A DNA stretch of 64,000 nt from an uncultured bacterium (lineage in GTDB: Bacteria > Actinomycetota > Coriobacteriia > Coriobacteriales > Eggerthellaceae): the NCBI GenBank assembly GCA_937890835.1, contig CALADF010000035.1:186001-250000 (forward strand), written 5' to 3'. The notes under the pieces are model-generated. The model was not told the DNA's origin. It ran no database searches and saw only the letters and a list, made by a program, of their open reading frames with translations. Positions 49,817 to 59,492 of this stretch are shown here, in pieces. Both the position numbers and the translations under genes were made by a program. Each line of letters begins with the position of its first letter. The stretch's first letter is position 1.

Positions 49817-50562
49817 TGCGTCGATCGCCGTCGTCGAAAGCGAGCTGCGAGCGGCGGGTGACCCGCGCGTCCTCGTTCGCCCAGTACCGCATCCTGCTCG
49901 CGAAGGATCTTCGTCGGGAGCTGCGCACCAAGGAGATGCTCGTCTCGATGGGCGTTTACGCGGTGCTCGTCATCGTCGTGTTCGGCATCGCGCTCAGCTT
50001 CGCTCGGCCGAGGGAGGAGTTTCTCGAGGTGAGCGGGGGCCTTCTGTGGGCGCTTGTCGTGTTCACCTCGCTGCTCGGCCTCAACCGGTCGTTTGCCGTC
50101 GAGAAGGAGAACGGCTGCATCGAGGGCCTTCTGCTCGCCCCTGTCGACCGCGGGGCGCTGTTCCTCGCCAAGGCGACTTCCAATCTGGTGTTTCTGCTCG
50201 TCGTCGAGATCATCGCCGTGCCGCTGTTCTGGCTCTTCTTCTCAAGCTACGCCGAGCCGGCGCACACCGCGCCCCTGATCGCGGTGCCGATTCTGCTCGG
50301 CTCCATCGGCATGGCAGGGGTGGGAACGCTTCTATCCACCATCACGGTGAACACGCGCGGCAAGGACGTGTTGCTGGCGTTGTTGTTCGTGCCCGTCGTG
50401 TTCCCGCTTCTGTACGCGTGCGTGTCCGCGACCACGGGCGCCATCGTCGGCGGAGATGCCTTCGCGAGCGCGTTCGCCACGTCGTTGGCTCTCGCCGCCG
50501 CCTACGACGTGGTGATGATTCTCGCCTCGTGGGTCCTCTACGATTTCGTGGTGAGCTCGTGA
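49813..50562 (+). CDS. ccmB: Haem exporter permease CcmB
   Basis: A 249-residue membrane protein with six predicted helices and the CcmB pattern: LAKDLRRELRTKEMLVSMGV, FTSLLGLNRSFAVEKENGCI and EGLLLAPVDRGALFLAKATS, then long hydrophobic segments. The GTG at 49813 overlaps the ccmA stop; an ATG at 49816 follows at once and either could be used. It is the permease partner of CcmA. Confidence 0.9.
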   Translation: MMRRSPSSKASCERRVTRASSFAQYRILLAKDLRRELRTKEMLVSMGVYAVLVIVVFGIALSFARPREEFLEVSGGLLWALVVFTSLLGLNRSFAVEKENGCIEGLLLAPVDRGALFLAKATSNLVFLLVVEIIAVPLFWLFFSSYAEPAHTAPLIAVPILLGSIGMAGVGTLLSTITVNTRGKDVLLALLFVPVVFPLLYACVSATTGAIVGGDAFASAFATSLALAAAYDVVMILASWVLYDFVVSS

Positions 50563-50605
50563 CGCGTTACGCGGCGGGTTTTCGAGTAAAGAAAGGATGA
50601 GGGAC

Positions 50606-51376
50606 GTGTCCATCTCAACTGCAAAGACGCGGATTCCCGAAACGGGGGGCGTGCTCGATCGTTTGGCGCCTCTCGCCCTCGGCATCGGGGCCGTTCTCAC
50701 CACTGTGGGCTTTCTCATGGCGTTTCTGATCGTGCCGCCCGTCAACGGCGCGTCGGTCGGCGAGGCGGTCGTCATCGGAGATGCCGTCGTGGCGAACAAG
50801 CTTCTCATCTCGCAGAAGATCTTCTACTTTCATATGCCTGTGGCGCTCGTCTCGTTCGGGGCTCTTGTGTTCGCCGCGTATTACAGCGCGCGCTTCCTTG
50901 CGACGCGCAACGCGCGCTTCGACACGTGCGCGAAGATCGCCATGGAGATAGCGCTTCTGTTCGTGATCATGACCATGATCACCGGCGAGATGTGGACGCG
51001 TTTCGAATGGGGCGTGTGGTGGACGTGGGAGCCGCGTCTGACGACGTACCTCATCCTCATGTTGATCGTCATCGCTTACATGGTTCTGCGCAACATGGTC
51101 GACGAGCCCGAGCGTCGTGCGACGTTCTCGGCGGTCATCAGCATCATCGCCTTCGTCGACGTGCCGATCTGCCTGATGGTGACGCGGCTCATCCCCTCGT
51201 CCATTCATCCCGTCGTCTTGCGCGAAGGGGGCTTGAGCCCCGAGATGGCCGCGTGCGTGGCCGTGGTGACGCTGGGCATGATCGCCATCGCGTTCGCGCT
51301 CTACCGCATGCGCTTCGGGCAGGTCAGGCTCGAGCAGCGCGTGGAGCAGGCGAAAGAGCTGCTCGAGGACGAGTAG
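50606..51376 (+). CDS. ccmC: Haem-handling protein CcmC
   Basis: A 256-residue six-helix protein of the haem-handling family. The WWD-type haem motif is WGVWWTWEPRLTTYL near residue 133 (WTWEPR in place of WTWDxR), with conserved histidines in FYFHMPVALVSFG and SSIHPVVL. It loads haem onto CcmE. The ATG at 50597 has no spacing from the aaagga ribosome site, while GTG 50606 is 8 bases from it, so GTG 50606 (MSISTAKTR) is chosen. It lies 43 bases after ccmB. Confidence 0.88.
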   Translation: MSISTAKTRIPETGGVLDRLAPLALGIGAVLTTVGFLMAFLIVPPVNGASVGEAVVIGDAVVANKLLISQKIFYFHMPVALVSFGALVFAAYYSARFLATRNARFDTCAKIAMEIALLFVIMTMITGEMWTRFEWGVWWTWEPRLTTYLILMLIVIAYMVLRNMVDEPERRATFSAVISIIAFVDVPICLMVTRLIPSSIHPVVLREGGLSPEMAACVAVVTLGMIAIAFALYRMRFGQVRLEQRVEQAKELLEDE

Positions 51377-51559
51377 CATGCGGCCCGCGCAGGGCGCGGG
51401 CGACATGCTGCGCCGGGAAGACGCCGCCTGTGCAGGACGTGGGCGGTTTCGGTGAGCCGATGGGCGCCGCTTGCGGAACATGCGGGTGGCTGTTGCACCT
51501 GATCGACCTCGCTCGCGCAGGGCGCGGGCGGTTGCCTGAAACGTTTGAAAGGAATTGAC

Positions 51560-51781
51560 ATGGATCCTGTTTTGGCGGAAATCTACTCCACCGTCATCCC
51601 GTCGGCGCCCTACATCATCGCCGCGTACGCGCTGCTGTGGGTCGCTCTGCTCGTTTACGTGCTCATGATCATGCGCGGCGTGAAGCGTGCTAGCGAGCGC
51701 ATGTCCCTCATCGAGGAGGAGCTTGCCGACCGCAAGGAGCGCTCCGCGCGTGAAGTCGCTGACCGCACCGAGGATCGGTAA
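51560..51781 (+). CDS. ccmD: CcmD-like small membrane protein
   Basis: A 73-residue protein with one membrane helix (YIIAAYALLWVALLVYVLMIM, about residues 18-38) and a charged cytoplasmic coil RASERMSLIEEELADRKERS. Size, topology and position after ccmC match CcmD, which bridges CcmC and CcmE. ATG 51560 has aaagga upstream. The 183-base gap before it contains two copies of CGCGCAGGGCGCGGGCG (51388 and 51513), unusual inside an operon. No ccmG or ccmH gene follows; those functions must be elsewhere. Confidence 0.75.
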   Translation: MDPVLAEIYSTVIPSAPYIIAAYALLWVALLVYVLMIMRGVKRASERMSLIEEELADRKERSAREVADRTEDR

Positions 51782-51802
51782 CCGCGCCGTTCATCTCGTC
51801 TC

Positions 51803-51942
51803 GTGATTCGCGGCAGCGCCCGCCCGCTGCATCCCGCAGTTCGCGCTTTCCTCTTGCAGCCGCACCATCCGCCGTGCTTCACGATTCGCGGTTCCGCTTC
51901 GTAGTCGCGCCCGCCCGCTCTATAGCTCACGATTCGCGGTTC
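51803..51942. repeat. Short direct repeats after ccmD
   Basis: GATTCGCGG occurs three times (about 51805, 51882 and 51930), the last two within TCACGATTCGCGGTT. No gene or clear terminator is seen between ccmD and the surface protein gene. Confidence 0.5.
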
Positions 51943-52040
51943 TCGCTTGCATCTCCCTTGACGTGGGGGGCGGGGGAGGGTGTTAGCATCCATGCGTATG
52001 CGTTGTGAAAAAACCTAGAGTTTGCATGGAGGGAATTGCG

Positions 52041-55000
52041 ATGAGGAAGAAAGCGAGGGGCGCAGCGCGCATAGCGGCGGCCATGGGTTTGTCCGCCGTG
52101 TTGGCTTTGGGCGGTACGCCGATTCTTGCCGTCGCGGCGGAACCCGATGATCTCGGGTCGTCCGCTGCCGCTGGCGTTCAAAGCGGTGAGGAGGAGGGAA
52201 GCGACGGCTCTGACGCGGTCGTCGGCGAGGCCGAGGCCGCCGGCGGCAACGGCGCGCAAGCGGACGGGTCCGAACCCGCAAGCGGTGTTGCTCCCGCATC
52301 CGCAGCTGATAAAGCTGCGACTGCCGCCGATGGCGAGCTGGCGGGCAAGGGCACGGCGGAGGGTCCCTACCAAGTTGGCACGGTGGCCGACTTGCAGAAG
52401 GTCGCCGAGCTGGTCAACGGTGGCGATGCCGCCTATGCCAAGGCTCATTACAAGCTGACCGAGAACATCGACCTTGCCGGCGTGGAGAGCTGGACCCCCC
52501 ATCGGTACCGAAGGCAGTCAGTTCACGGGAACGTTCACGGGCGCGGCGGAGGACTGCCATGTCACGGGCGCCGTTAACGTGACCGGTAACTACAAGGTCG
52601 GCGGTATGTTCGGCGATGGTTATGCGAATCTGAGCGGGTGCACGGTGAACGCGACGGGCTCCGTGACCGGCATTTATCTTGCGAGGGACCTCGAGGGCGA
52701 CTGCGTCGGCGGTCTCATCGGTTCCGCGTATACCGGCAATCAGACGACCGGCTGCTCTGTCTCGGGTGCGAGCCTTGCATGCAACGCGCCCTACGATTAC
52801 GCCAAGGGGTCTGCGAAAAACCAGCTTTGCGTGGGCGGCCTGATCGGCATATTCCACAAGAGCAGCTCTAACGGCGGCGCGCTTTCCGGCTGCTCAATGT
52901 CGAACGTGTCGTTCGACATTGAGGATCCCCAGGTCAAGCAGGAAGATTGGCCCATCCTCGGCATCGTGTCAGGCGGCTACCGCGCTTCGAGCATCTCTGG
53001 CGCAAGCGCTCCGGACGGTCAGGTCAGCGTCGACGGTCTTACGGTTTCGGGTGAGAACACCGGCTCCAACGCCGAGCAGAAGTTCCCCGGCTCCGTTGCC
53101 ATGAACGGCACGTCGAACGTGTTCGATCAGGGTTCCGGCACCGCCGATGACCCCTACATCATCTCTTCGATCGACGATCTCAAGCTGTTCCGCGAGACGG
53201 TCAACGGCACCGGTCTCACCTACGAGGGCCAATACCTCAAGATCGCCGACGGCGCCGAGTTCGATTTGTCCGACGAGCAGTGGACGTCCATCGGTACGAG
53301 CTCGAAGAAGTTCACGGGCGCCTTCGATGGTAACGGTGCCACGATCAAGGGTCTCACCGATGGCGGTAAGTTCGGAATGTACGGTCTGTTCGGCTATATC
53401 TCCGGCGCCACGATCAAGAACATGAAGTTCGTCGACGTGAAGCTTGAGTACAACGGCTCGAACCGCGGTGCCGTGGCGGGCTGTCTTTACGGTACGAACA
53501 CCATCGAGAACATCGAGGTTTCCGGCTCCATTGTCGGCAACGATTACGTGGGCGGCATCGCCGGCCGTCCGTACCTGAATGCCGCCAACCCCGGCACTCT
53601 GACCATCAAGAACTGCGTTAACAACGCGACGATTTCCGGGAAAACAAAGGTCGGCGGCATTGTCGGCCATGCTCGAGCGGACGTTGCGGGCAGTACGCTT
53701 TGCGTCGTCGAAGGCTGCACCAACAACGGCGTCGTTTCCGGCCAGTACGTCGGCGGCATCGCGGGCTGGTCTTACAACGCCGAGCTCACGAGCTGCGCGA
53801 ACACCGCCAAGGCGTCGGGCACCACTTCCGCAGGCGGTATCGTGGGCAGCACGAACCAGAACTCCAGGTTCGAATCCTGCAAGAACGCAGGCGAGATTCT
53901 TCAAGAGGGCAGCTCTGATAGCGGTACCGGCGCAGGCGGTATCGTCGGCGTGTCGAATTCCGGTGTCACCGTGGTGACTAAGAGCGCCAATACGGGCTCT
54001 ATTGCCGGCGTCAAGAGCGCGGGCGGCATCATCGGCGGCACGCAGGCTTCGGGCGACAGCATCGACAACTGCTACAACGGCGGGGCGATCGTCGCGACGG
54101 GCGACGGCGCCGTCGCTGCCGGCATGTTCGGCTACAACAATTCGTCGAGCCCTGTCAAAGCATGCCTTAACGATGGCGTCGTCACCGCCGACAAGGGAAC
54201 CGCGTATCAAATCGGCTTGAGCAATTATTGGTACGAGCCGGCACCAGGTTCCCAAATTGCCAGCTGCTACTACCTGGGTGAGGACGGCACGGTTTACGCT
54301 GCTGCCGAAGACGGCAAGGGCGAAGGCACCGAGCAGAAGGACATGACGCGCGGCGAGCTCGCCGCGCGTCCTGAACGCCGCCGGCGGCGTGGACGGCTTC
54401 TGGCAAGCCCAAAACGGCTCCGTCCAGCCCGATCCGATGATTCCGGGCGCTTGGGACGACGAGGGTAAGGCCGTCGTGGAGATCCTCGATGCCGAGGGGT
54501 CTCTTGTTGATCGCTATGAGACTTTCGACGCTGCTGTTGCTGCCGTTGAGAGTGGGCAGACCATTAAGTTGGTCAAGAACACGACGGTCGCGGGTAAGCT
54601 GAATATCGATGTTGCGGTGGAACTCGACCTCAACGGCTGCACTCTGATGGGCACCAACACCGTGTACTCCTTCGGGTTCAAGGGTGATGGTATGTCTCGG
54701 GTGTTTGACTCTAGTGCCGACAAGTCGGGCAAGATTGTGAACGCTGCTTCCCACGCACTCGTCATCGACGGTCCTGGCGTTGAGGTTGTCCTTGATGACG
54801 TGACGATCGAGGCTGGTCTGTACGTGGCTCAAGTGTCTAATGCCGCTCAGGTGACGCTGCGGGGTGGTACGTACACGGGCGGTGACTCCGCTTTTGCGAT
54901 GTACGGGACTCAGAATGAGACAGATAAAGACAAGCCGACCATGATCATCGTAGAGGATGACGCCGTGCTGACGGGCGGTGCAGGCTATGCCGTTTCTTCG

Positions 55001-56074
55001 AACGGGAATGCCAAGTATCTTGGCCCGGTTAACATTTACGTCAACGGCGGCGAGCTTATTTCCAAGGGCGTAGACGGCGGCGCCGTGTACATGCCCACGC
55101 ATGGTGAGTTCGTTATGACCGATGGTTATCTCGAAGGCGCCCAGGGCGTTCAGATTTGCGATGGCGCCACGGTGAAGATTTTCGGCGGAGCTATCAAGGC
55201 GACTAATCCCAGCACGATAGACAACCCCTCAAAGCAAGGCGACGGTATTGTCGAGGACGGTGCTGCTCTGTCTATTGTTTCGCGAGGAGGCGGGTATGGA
55301 GTTGCCGGCAGCGCCACTGTGGAGATCACCGGAGGAACGTTTGAAGCTGCGGCGAACCCCGCCATTCGGGAGTACGGCTTCGGCGACATTGCCGGATCTC
55401 TTGTGAGGGACATATCTATTTCGGGCAATGCGGTCGTAACCAATCTCAAGAGCGGCGCCCCGGCCGTTGAGCTCGCGCTCCTCGAGGGGGATGCGGCGAA
55501 AGTCATCTCGGGTGGCACGTATTCCGCGCCGCTTGACGAGTCGTATCTTGCCGAGGGCTTCGGCCTGAACATGCTCTCCGAGGGAGGCTACGGCGTGCAC
55601 GAGCATAAGTGGGCCGATGAGGTTCAGTTCGACGAGAGCGGCCACTGGAAGAAGTGCGCTCTGTGCGATGGGGCCACGGCGGTCGAGCCGCACGAGCTCT
55701 CCGCCGAGTGGGCGACTGATGCCGAGCTCCATTGGCATGCGTGCTCTGGTTGCGCCTACACGGCCGACAAGGCCGCGCATCAGTTCGGCGACTGGACGGT
55801 GACCAAGGAGGCTACGGCAACTGAGGCGGGTTCGCGCGAGCATGCGTGCGCCACGTGCGGCTTGACCGTTTCGGAGGTCATCCCCGCACTCGGCGGGGGC
55901 GCTGATCAGGGTAGCTCCGATCAGCAGAAACCCGGCTCCGATCAAGAGAAGCCGGCGCTCGCGTTGACCGGCGATTCGCTGACGGCTCCTGTGACCCTTG
56001 CGGGCGTTGCGATTGCCGCGGCGGCGGTGGCGCTTGTCGCCTTCGCCCTTCGCAGGCGCCAGAGCGTGAAATAA
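52041..56074 (+). pseudogene. GLUG-repeat sortase-anchored surface protein, frame broken twice
   Basis: A would-be protein of about 1340 residues starting at ATG 52041 (ggaggga site). It has a signal peptide (ARIAAAMGLSAVLALGG), an Asp/Glu/Ser-rich region, then many GLUG-type repeats of the pattern VGGIVG...A...C.N.G between 52.6 and 54.3 kb. Next come a right-handed beta-helix-like region, a Cys-rich HEHKWADEVQ-type tail, and a sortase motif LALTGDS with helix and RRRQ. The frame shifts by +1 at the C6 run 52495-52500 (WTP to IGTEGSQF) and again by +1 at 54364-54373 (GELAA to LNAAGGVDGF), just after a perfect 26-base palindrome. Repair of the two single-base insertions restores a full adhesin, so it is either recently inactivated, phase-variable, or mis-sequenced. 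Confidence 0.85.
54345..54370. repeat. Perfect 26-base palindrome at a frame break
   Basis: Arms GACGCGCGGCGAG and CTCGCCGCGCGTC meet without a loop. The second frameshift of the surface protein gene lies at its right end. Confidence 0.9.
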
Positions 56075-56097
56075 CCAAATCGCGCGAGCTTTACCGA

Positions 56098-56130
56098 ACG
56101 CCGCCGGCATTTCGCCGGCGGCGTTTTCTT
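56098..56130 (+). terminator. Terminator after the surface protein gene
   Basis: Stem ACGCCGCCGGC-ATTTC-GCCGGCGGCGT followed by TTTCTT. Confidence 0.85.
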
Positions 56131-56348
56131 ATGCCGCGGCATCTCGGGTGGTTGGGTTTCGCTCGTTGCGGCATGGGGGCGTAAGCCTGATGTCGTGGGG
56201 GCGGGGAGTGGTGCATCGAGCACGTTGCCCGCTGCAGCGCTTCGACGTGTCCTTGTGCATCGTGTGCGGTCGTGCCGGGCGTATCATCGCGTGCCGTATA
56301 ATTGAGGCACTTTGCTCGGTGTTTCGCATGGTGAAAGGAAGAAGACAG

Positions 56349-57164
56349 ATGAAGGCACTTATTCCCGCGGCGGGCCTCGGCACCCGCTTTCTGCCGGCGA
56401 CCAAGGCGCAGCCGAAGGAGATGCTGCTCGTGGTCGACCGCCCCGCTATCCAGTACGTGGTCGAGGAGGGCCTCGCGTCGGCTGCCGACGAGGTCGTCAT
56501 CATCAACTCGCATGAGAAGAAGGCCATCGAGGATCATTTCTCCCCGAACCCCGAGCTGGTCGCCCTGCTGCGCGAACGCGGCAAGGACAAGTACGCCGAC
56601 GTCGTCGAGAAGGTGGGAAACTACAACGTCAGCTATGTGTACCAGGAGGAGGCGCTCGGCTTAGGGCATGCGGTGCGTTGCGCTGCGGAGAAGACGGGCG
56701 ACGAGCCTTTCTACGTGCTGCTCGGCGATGTGCTGGTTCCTGACAACAAGATGCTTCCCGCCATGCAGGAGGTCTCCGACGCGCACGGAGGGGCGAGCGT
56801 CATCGCGGTCATGCCCGTTCCCGACGAGGAGGTCAGCCGCTTCGGCGTCATCGCCGGCGAGGCGGTGTCCGACGATGTTTGGAAGATCGACTCCTTGGTG
56901 GAAAAGCCCGCGCTCGAGGACGCGCCGAGCAACCTGGCCGTCTTCGGCCGCTACCTGCTCTCTCCGCGCGTCATGGAGCTGCTCGCCGATGTGGAACCCG
57001 GCGTCGGCGGCGAGATCCAGCTGACCGATGCGCTCGACGCCGTCCTGAAGGAGGAGGAGATGTACGCGCTTATCATCGACCCCGCCGATGGCTTCGATAC
57101 CGGCACGGTTGAGAGCTGGCTTGAGACCAACAACATTTTGTGGAAGCGCGCCCAGGGAAAGTAG
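56349..57164 (+). CDS. galU: UTP-glucose-1-phosphate uridylyltransferase
   Basis: Makes UDP-glucose, the precursor of cell-surface glycans. The protein has 271 residues from ATG 56349 (gaaaggaagaag site). The N terminus has the nucleotide-binding motif IPAAGLGTRFLPATKAQPKEML, then QEEALGLGHAVRCA, VLLGDVLVPDN and EKPALEDAPSNLAVFGRYLL. The C-terminal GGEIQLTDALDAVL and FDTGTVESWLETN are typical. It is slightly shorter than many GalU but complete. The frame extension to 56148 is rejected. It stands alone with its own terminator. Confidence 0.95.
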   Translation: MKALIPAAGLGTRFLPATKAQPKEMLLVVDRPAIQYVVEEGLASAADEVVIINSHEKKAIEDHFSPNPELVALLRERGKDKYADVVEKVGNYNVSYVYQEEALGLGHAVRCAAEKTGDEPFYVLLGDVLVPDNKMLPAMQEVSDAHGGASVIAVMPVPDEEVSRFGVIAGEAVSDDVWKIDSLVEKPALEDAPSNLAVFGRYLLSPRVMELLADVEPGVGGEIQLTDALDAVLKEEEMYALIIDPADGFDTGTVESWLETNNILWKRAQGK

Positions 57165-57224
57165 CCCCGCCCTCGCCGTTTCCGGCTTTGCGATAACGGA
57201 TCGAGTTCCATTCCGATTTTGAAC

Positions 57225-57263
57225 ACCCCGCGCCCAGGTTGAAAAACTTGGGCGCGGGGTTTG
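57225..57263 (+). terminator. Terminator after galU
   Basis: ACCCCGCGCCCAGGTT pairs with AACTTGGGCGCGGGGT around a short A-rich loop, then TTTG. Confidence 0.8.
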
Positions 57264-57738
57264 TCGTCTCAGGGGCTCGATCCGTATGTTTTCCGAAGGG
57301 ATCACGCGAGAGGCGTTGGGAGGCGTTTCCGCAGTCTTTCCGCGGTCATTCGCCGCCCTGCGATTACCATCGATGATCGCTCTCGCGATGACGCTGAACT
57401 TTCGGCGTAACGCCGATCTGCGGGATTATCTGCAGCTTCATGTTGAAGATATCGCGTGCATCGAGCCGCTGCCTGAGGTGCAGCGCGGATAGCTCTCGAC
57501 GTATGCCTCGGGTGTTCTGTCCTGCTTTACGCTGAAGCCCCCCGATCGACTCGGTTTGGATGGGGCTCCTTATGGGTGGATCAGAGGTAGCGGGTTGGTT
57601 CCGGTCTCGGGTGCGTTTTTTTGGCCTATAACCCCGCTTTTGGCTTATATCCTCAGCTCGCCGGCCCGTGGTGGGGAGAGCGGCGCGTTCGGGGCGTGAC
57701 CCCTTTTGAAGCGCAGCCCCATAAGCCGCGTTTGCCGG
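57264..57738. other. Gene-free region left of the candidate small RNA
   Basis: No gene supported; a 68-codon frame at 57286 has no ribosome site and no family resemblance. At 57622-57652 two GGCYTATAWCC-type words (GGCCTATAACC, GGCTTATATCC) recall the intergenic repeat at 32.5-32.7 kb. Confidence 0.4.
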
Positions 57739-57868
57739 AAAAAGAAGGGGCCCGGCGAGAGGGGAGCTCGCCGGGCCAAAGGAGGGGGATGTGCGGTTTG
57801 AAACCGCTACTGCTTAGTAAAGGGATTTAAGCAGCCAAGTGATGCGGAGGGGGTTGCATCAACTTGAT
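57739..57868 (-). ncRNA. Candidate structured small RNA, resembling actinobacterial 6C RNA
   Basis: The minus strand has a TATACT box (57880-57875) and then about 130 bases without a reading frame but with consecutive hairpins. The first is TGATGC / GCATCA around a C-rich loop (AACCCCCTCC). The second has CTGCTTA / TAAGCAG arms and the third is GCGGTTT-CAAACCGC. A second C-rich single-stranded stretch (ACATCCCCCTCC) follows. The last hairpin is a strong intrinsic terminator with arms GGCCCGGCGAG and CTCGCCGGGCC and a T-run (57743-57739). Two C-rich loops are the hallmark of the 6C RNA of Actinobacteria, although here the runs are five C plus CC rather than six. The direction is set by the T-run and the -10 box. 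Family assignment is tentative; a transcribed RNA is likely. Confidence 0.6.
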
Positions 57869-58019
57869 GACCGTAGTATAAAACCGGGCCTTGAATTACC
57901 TATGATGCGCAGGTGGTGAACTTGTGGATTTGGGCACCCCGGACGTTACGCAACATTTTCCTTCATCATTTGAAGAGAACATATGTTCGTTAAACTGAAA
58001 ACATGTTACCATAAGCGCC

Positions 58020-59363
58020 ATGGATACTTTGTTTACAGAATTCGAAAACGCCGAGCGCTCTAAAGTGGCGCCTCTTGCGGTGCGCATGCGCCCGCGCACG
58101 CTTGACGAGCTGGTTGGTCAAACCGAGGCGGTTGGTGAGGGAAGCTGGCTTCGAACCGCCATCGAGCAGGACCGCTTGAGCTCGGTCATTTTGTTCGGCC
58201 CTGCGGGAACCGGCAAGACCTCGCTCGCGCACGTCATCGCCGAAAGCACCAAGGCCACGTTCGTGGAGGTGTCGGCTATCGGCGGGACGGTCTCCGACCT
58301 TCGCCGGGAAATCGATGCCGCCGAGAAGCGGCTCACCATGAGCGGCTTGCGCACTATATTGTTCGTTGACGAGATTCACCGGTTCAACCGTTCTCAGCAG
58401 GATTCCCTGCTGCATGCGGTGGAGAACCGTCTCGTCGTATTAGTCGGCGCGACGACGGAGAACCCGTTTTTCGAAGTGAACTCGGCGCTTATATCGCGCT
58501 CGCGGGTCGTCGAGCTTCACTCCCTGTCCGATGAGGATGTGACGGATCTGGTGAAGCGCGCTCTCGAGAACGAGAGGGGCCTTGGCGGACGCTGCGTTCT
58601 CGAAGACGCGGCGCTCGATGCTATCGTCATGCTTGCGGGCGGCGATGGGCGTGGTGCGCTCACCACGCTCGAACTGGCCGCCGGCCTCTCAGGGGAGGGG
58701 ACGCGTGAAGCTCCCGTCACCATCACCGAGGCCGACGTGCAGGCGGCAACTCCCCATCGCAGCCTCCCTTACGACAAGAACAAGGACATGCACTACGACA
58801 TCATCTCCGCGTTCATCAAATCGATGCGCGGGAGCGATCCTGACGCCGCCTTGTATTGGCTTGCGCGCATGATCGACGGAGGGGAGGATCCGAAGTTCAT
58901 AGCGCGTCGTATGTTCATCGCGGCGTCGGAGGATATCGGCAACGCGGATCCGACCGCTCTGCTCGTCGCTGAGGCGGCGTTTCGGTCGGCGGAGGTGATC
59001 GGCTACCCCGAGTGCCGCATCAATCTTGCCCAGGCGGCCATCTACCTTGCGCTCGCGCCGAAGAGCAATGCGGCGGAGGCGGGCATCGATGCGGCGTTGC
59101 GCGAGGTGCGCAAGGGTCCCGTTCGCGCGGTGCCCGATCATCTGCGCGATAGGCACCGTCCGGGATCGGAGGGCTACGGCGAGTACAAGTATCCGCACGC
59201 GTATCCAAGCGGCTGGGTCGAGCAGCGCTATCTTCCCGACGGTCTTGAGCGCGGATGCTTCTATCGATCGAGCGAGAGAGGCTGGGAGGCTTATCGCGCG
59301 GACGCCGCCGCGCGCGATAGGGCTCCGGAAAGCTTGCGCCCCCACACCAACGAAGACGAATGA
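58020..59363 (+). CDS. rarA: Replication-associated recombination protein A (RarA/MgsA)
   Basis: AAA+ ATPase acting at stalled replication forks, 447 residues. RPRTLDELVGQTEAVGEGSW leads to Walker A LFGPAGTGKTSLAHVIAE near residue 60, Walker B ILFVDEIHRFNRSQQDSLLH, the sensor VLVGATTENPFFEVNSALIS and the tetramerisation domain ending PKSNAAEAGIDAALREVRKG. It is the usual first gene of the actinobacterial rarA - DUF948 - alaS block. No good ribosome site precedes ATG 58020 (accataagcgcc), so translation may be leaderless or weak. Confidence 0.95.
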   Translation: MDTLFTEFENAERSKVAPLAVRMRPRTLDELVGQTEAVGEGSWLRTAIEQDRLSSVILFGPAGTGKTSLAHVIAESTKATFVEVSAIGGTVSDLRREIDAAEKRLTMSGLRTILFVDEIHRFNRSQQDSLLHAVENRLVVLVGATTENPFFEVNSALISRSRVVELHSLSDEDVTDLVKRALENERGLGGRCVLEDAALDAIVMLAGGDGRGALTTLELAAGLSGEGTREAPVTITEADVQAATPHRSLPYDKNKDMHYDIISAFIKSMRGSDPDAALYWLARMIDGGEDPKFIARRMFIAASEDIGNADPTALLVAEAAFRSAEVIGYPECRINLAQAAIYLALAPKSNAAEAGIDAALREVRKGPVRAVPDHLRDRHRPGSEGYGEYKYPHAYPSGWVEQRYLPDGLERGCFYRSSERGWEAYRADAAARDRAPESLRPHTNEDE

Positions 59364-59434
59364 ACTTGCTGCTTGCTTGCGGTAAACGTTGGGTAAACTG
59401 CTTGCTGCCTCGGTGAAGACCGCGACTACGCTGG

Positions 59435-59462
59435 TTAACGTAAATAGGCGAAGTGCTATAGT
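59435..59462 (+). promoter_or_regulatory. Promoter of the DUF948-like gene
   Basis: TTAACG, a 16-base spacer and TATAGT, about 30 bases before the aggaggct ribosome site. Confidence 0.6.
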
Positions 59463-59492
59463 TGACCTTTCAAAACTTGTGAGGAGGCTGGT

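Noticed and set aside
57286..57492. 68-codon frame after galU
   Set aside because: No ribosome site, no recognisable family, and it begins on the galU terminator flank.
57739..57868. 4.5S/SRP RNA, suggested by a GCAGCCAAG word on the plus strand
   Set aside because: The conserved SRP tetraloop and asymmetric loop are absent, and promoter and T-run point to the minus strand.
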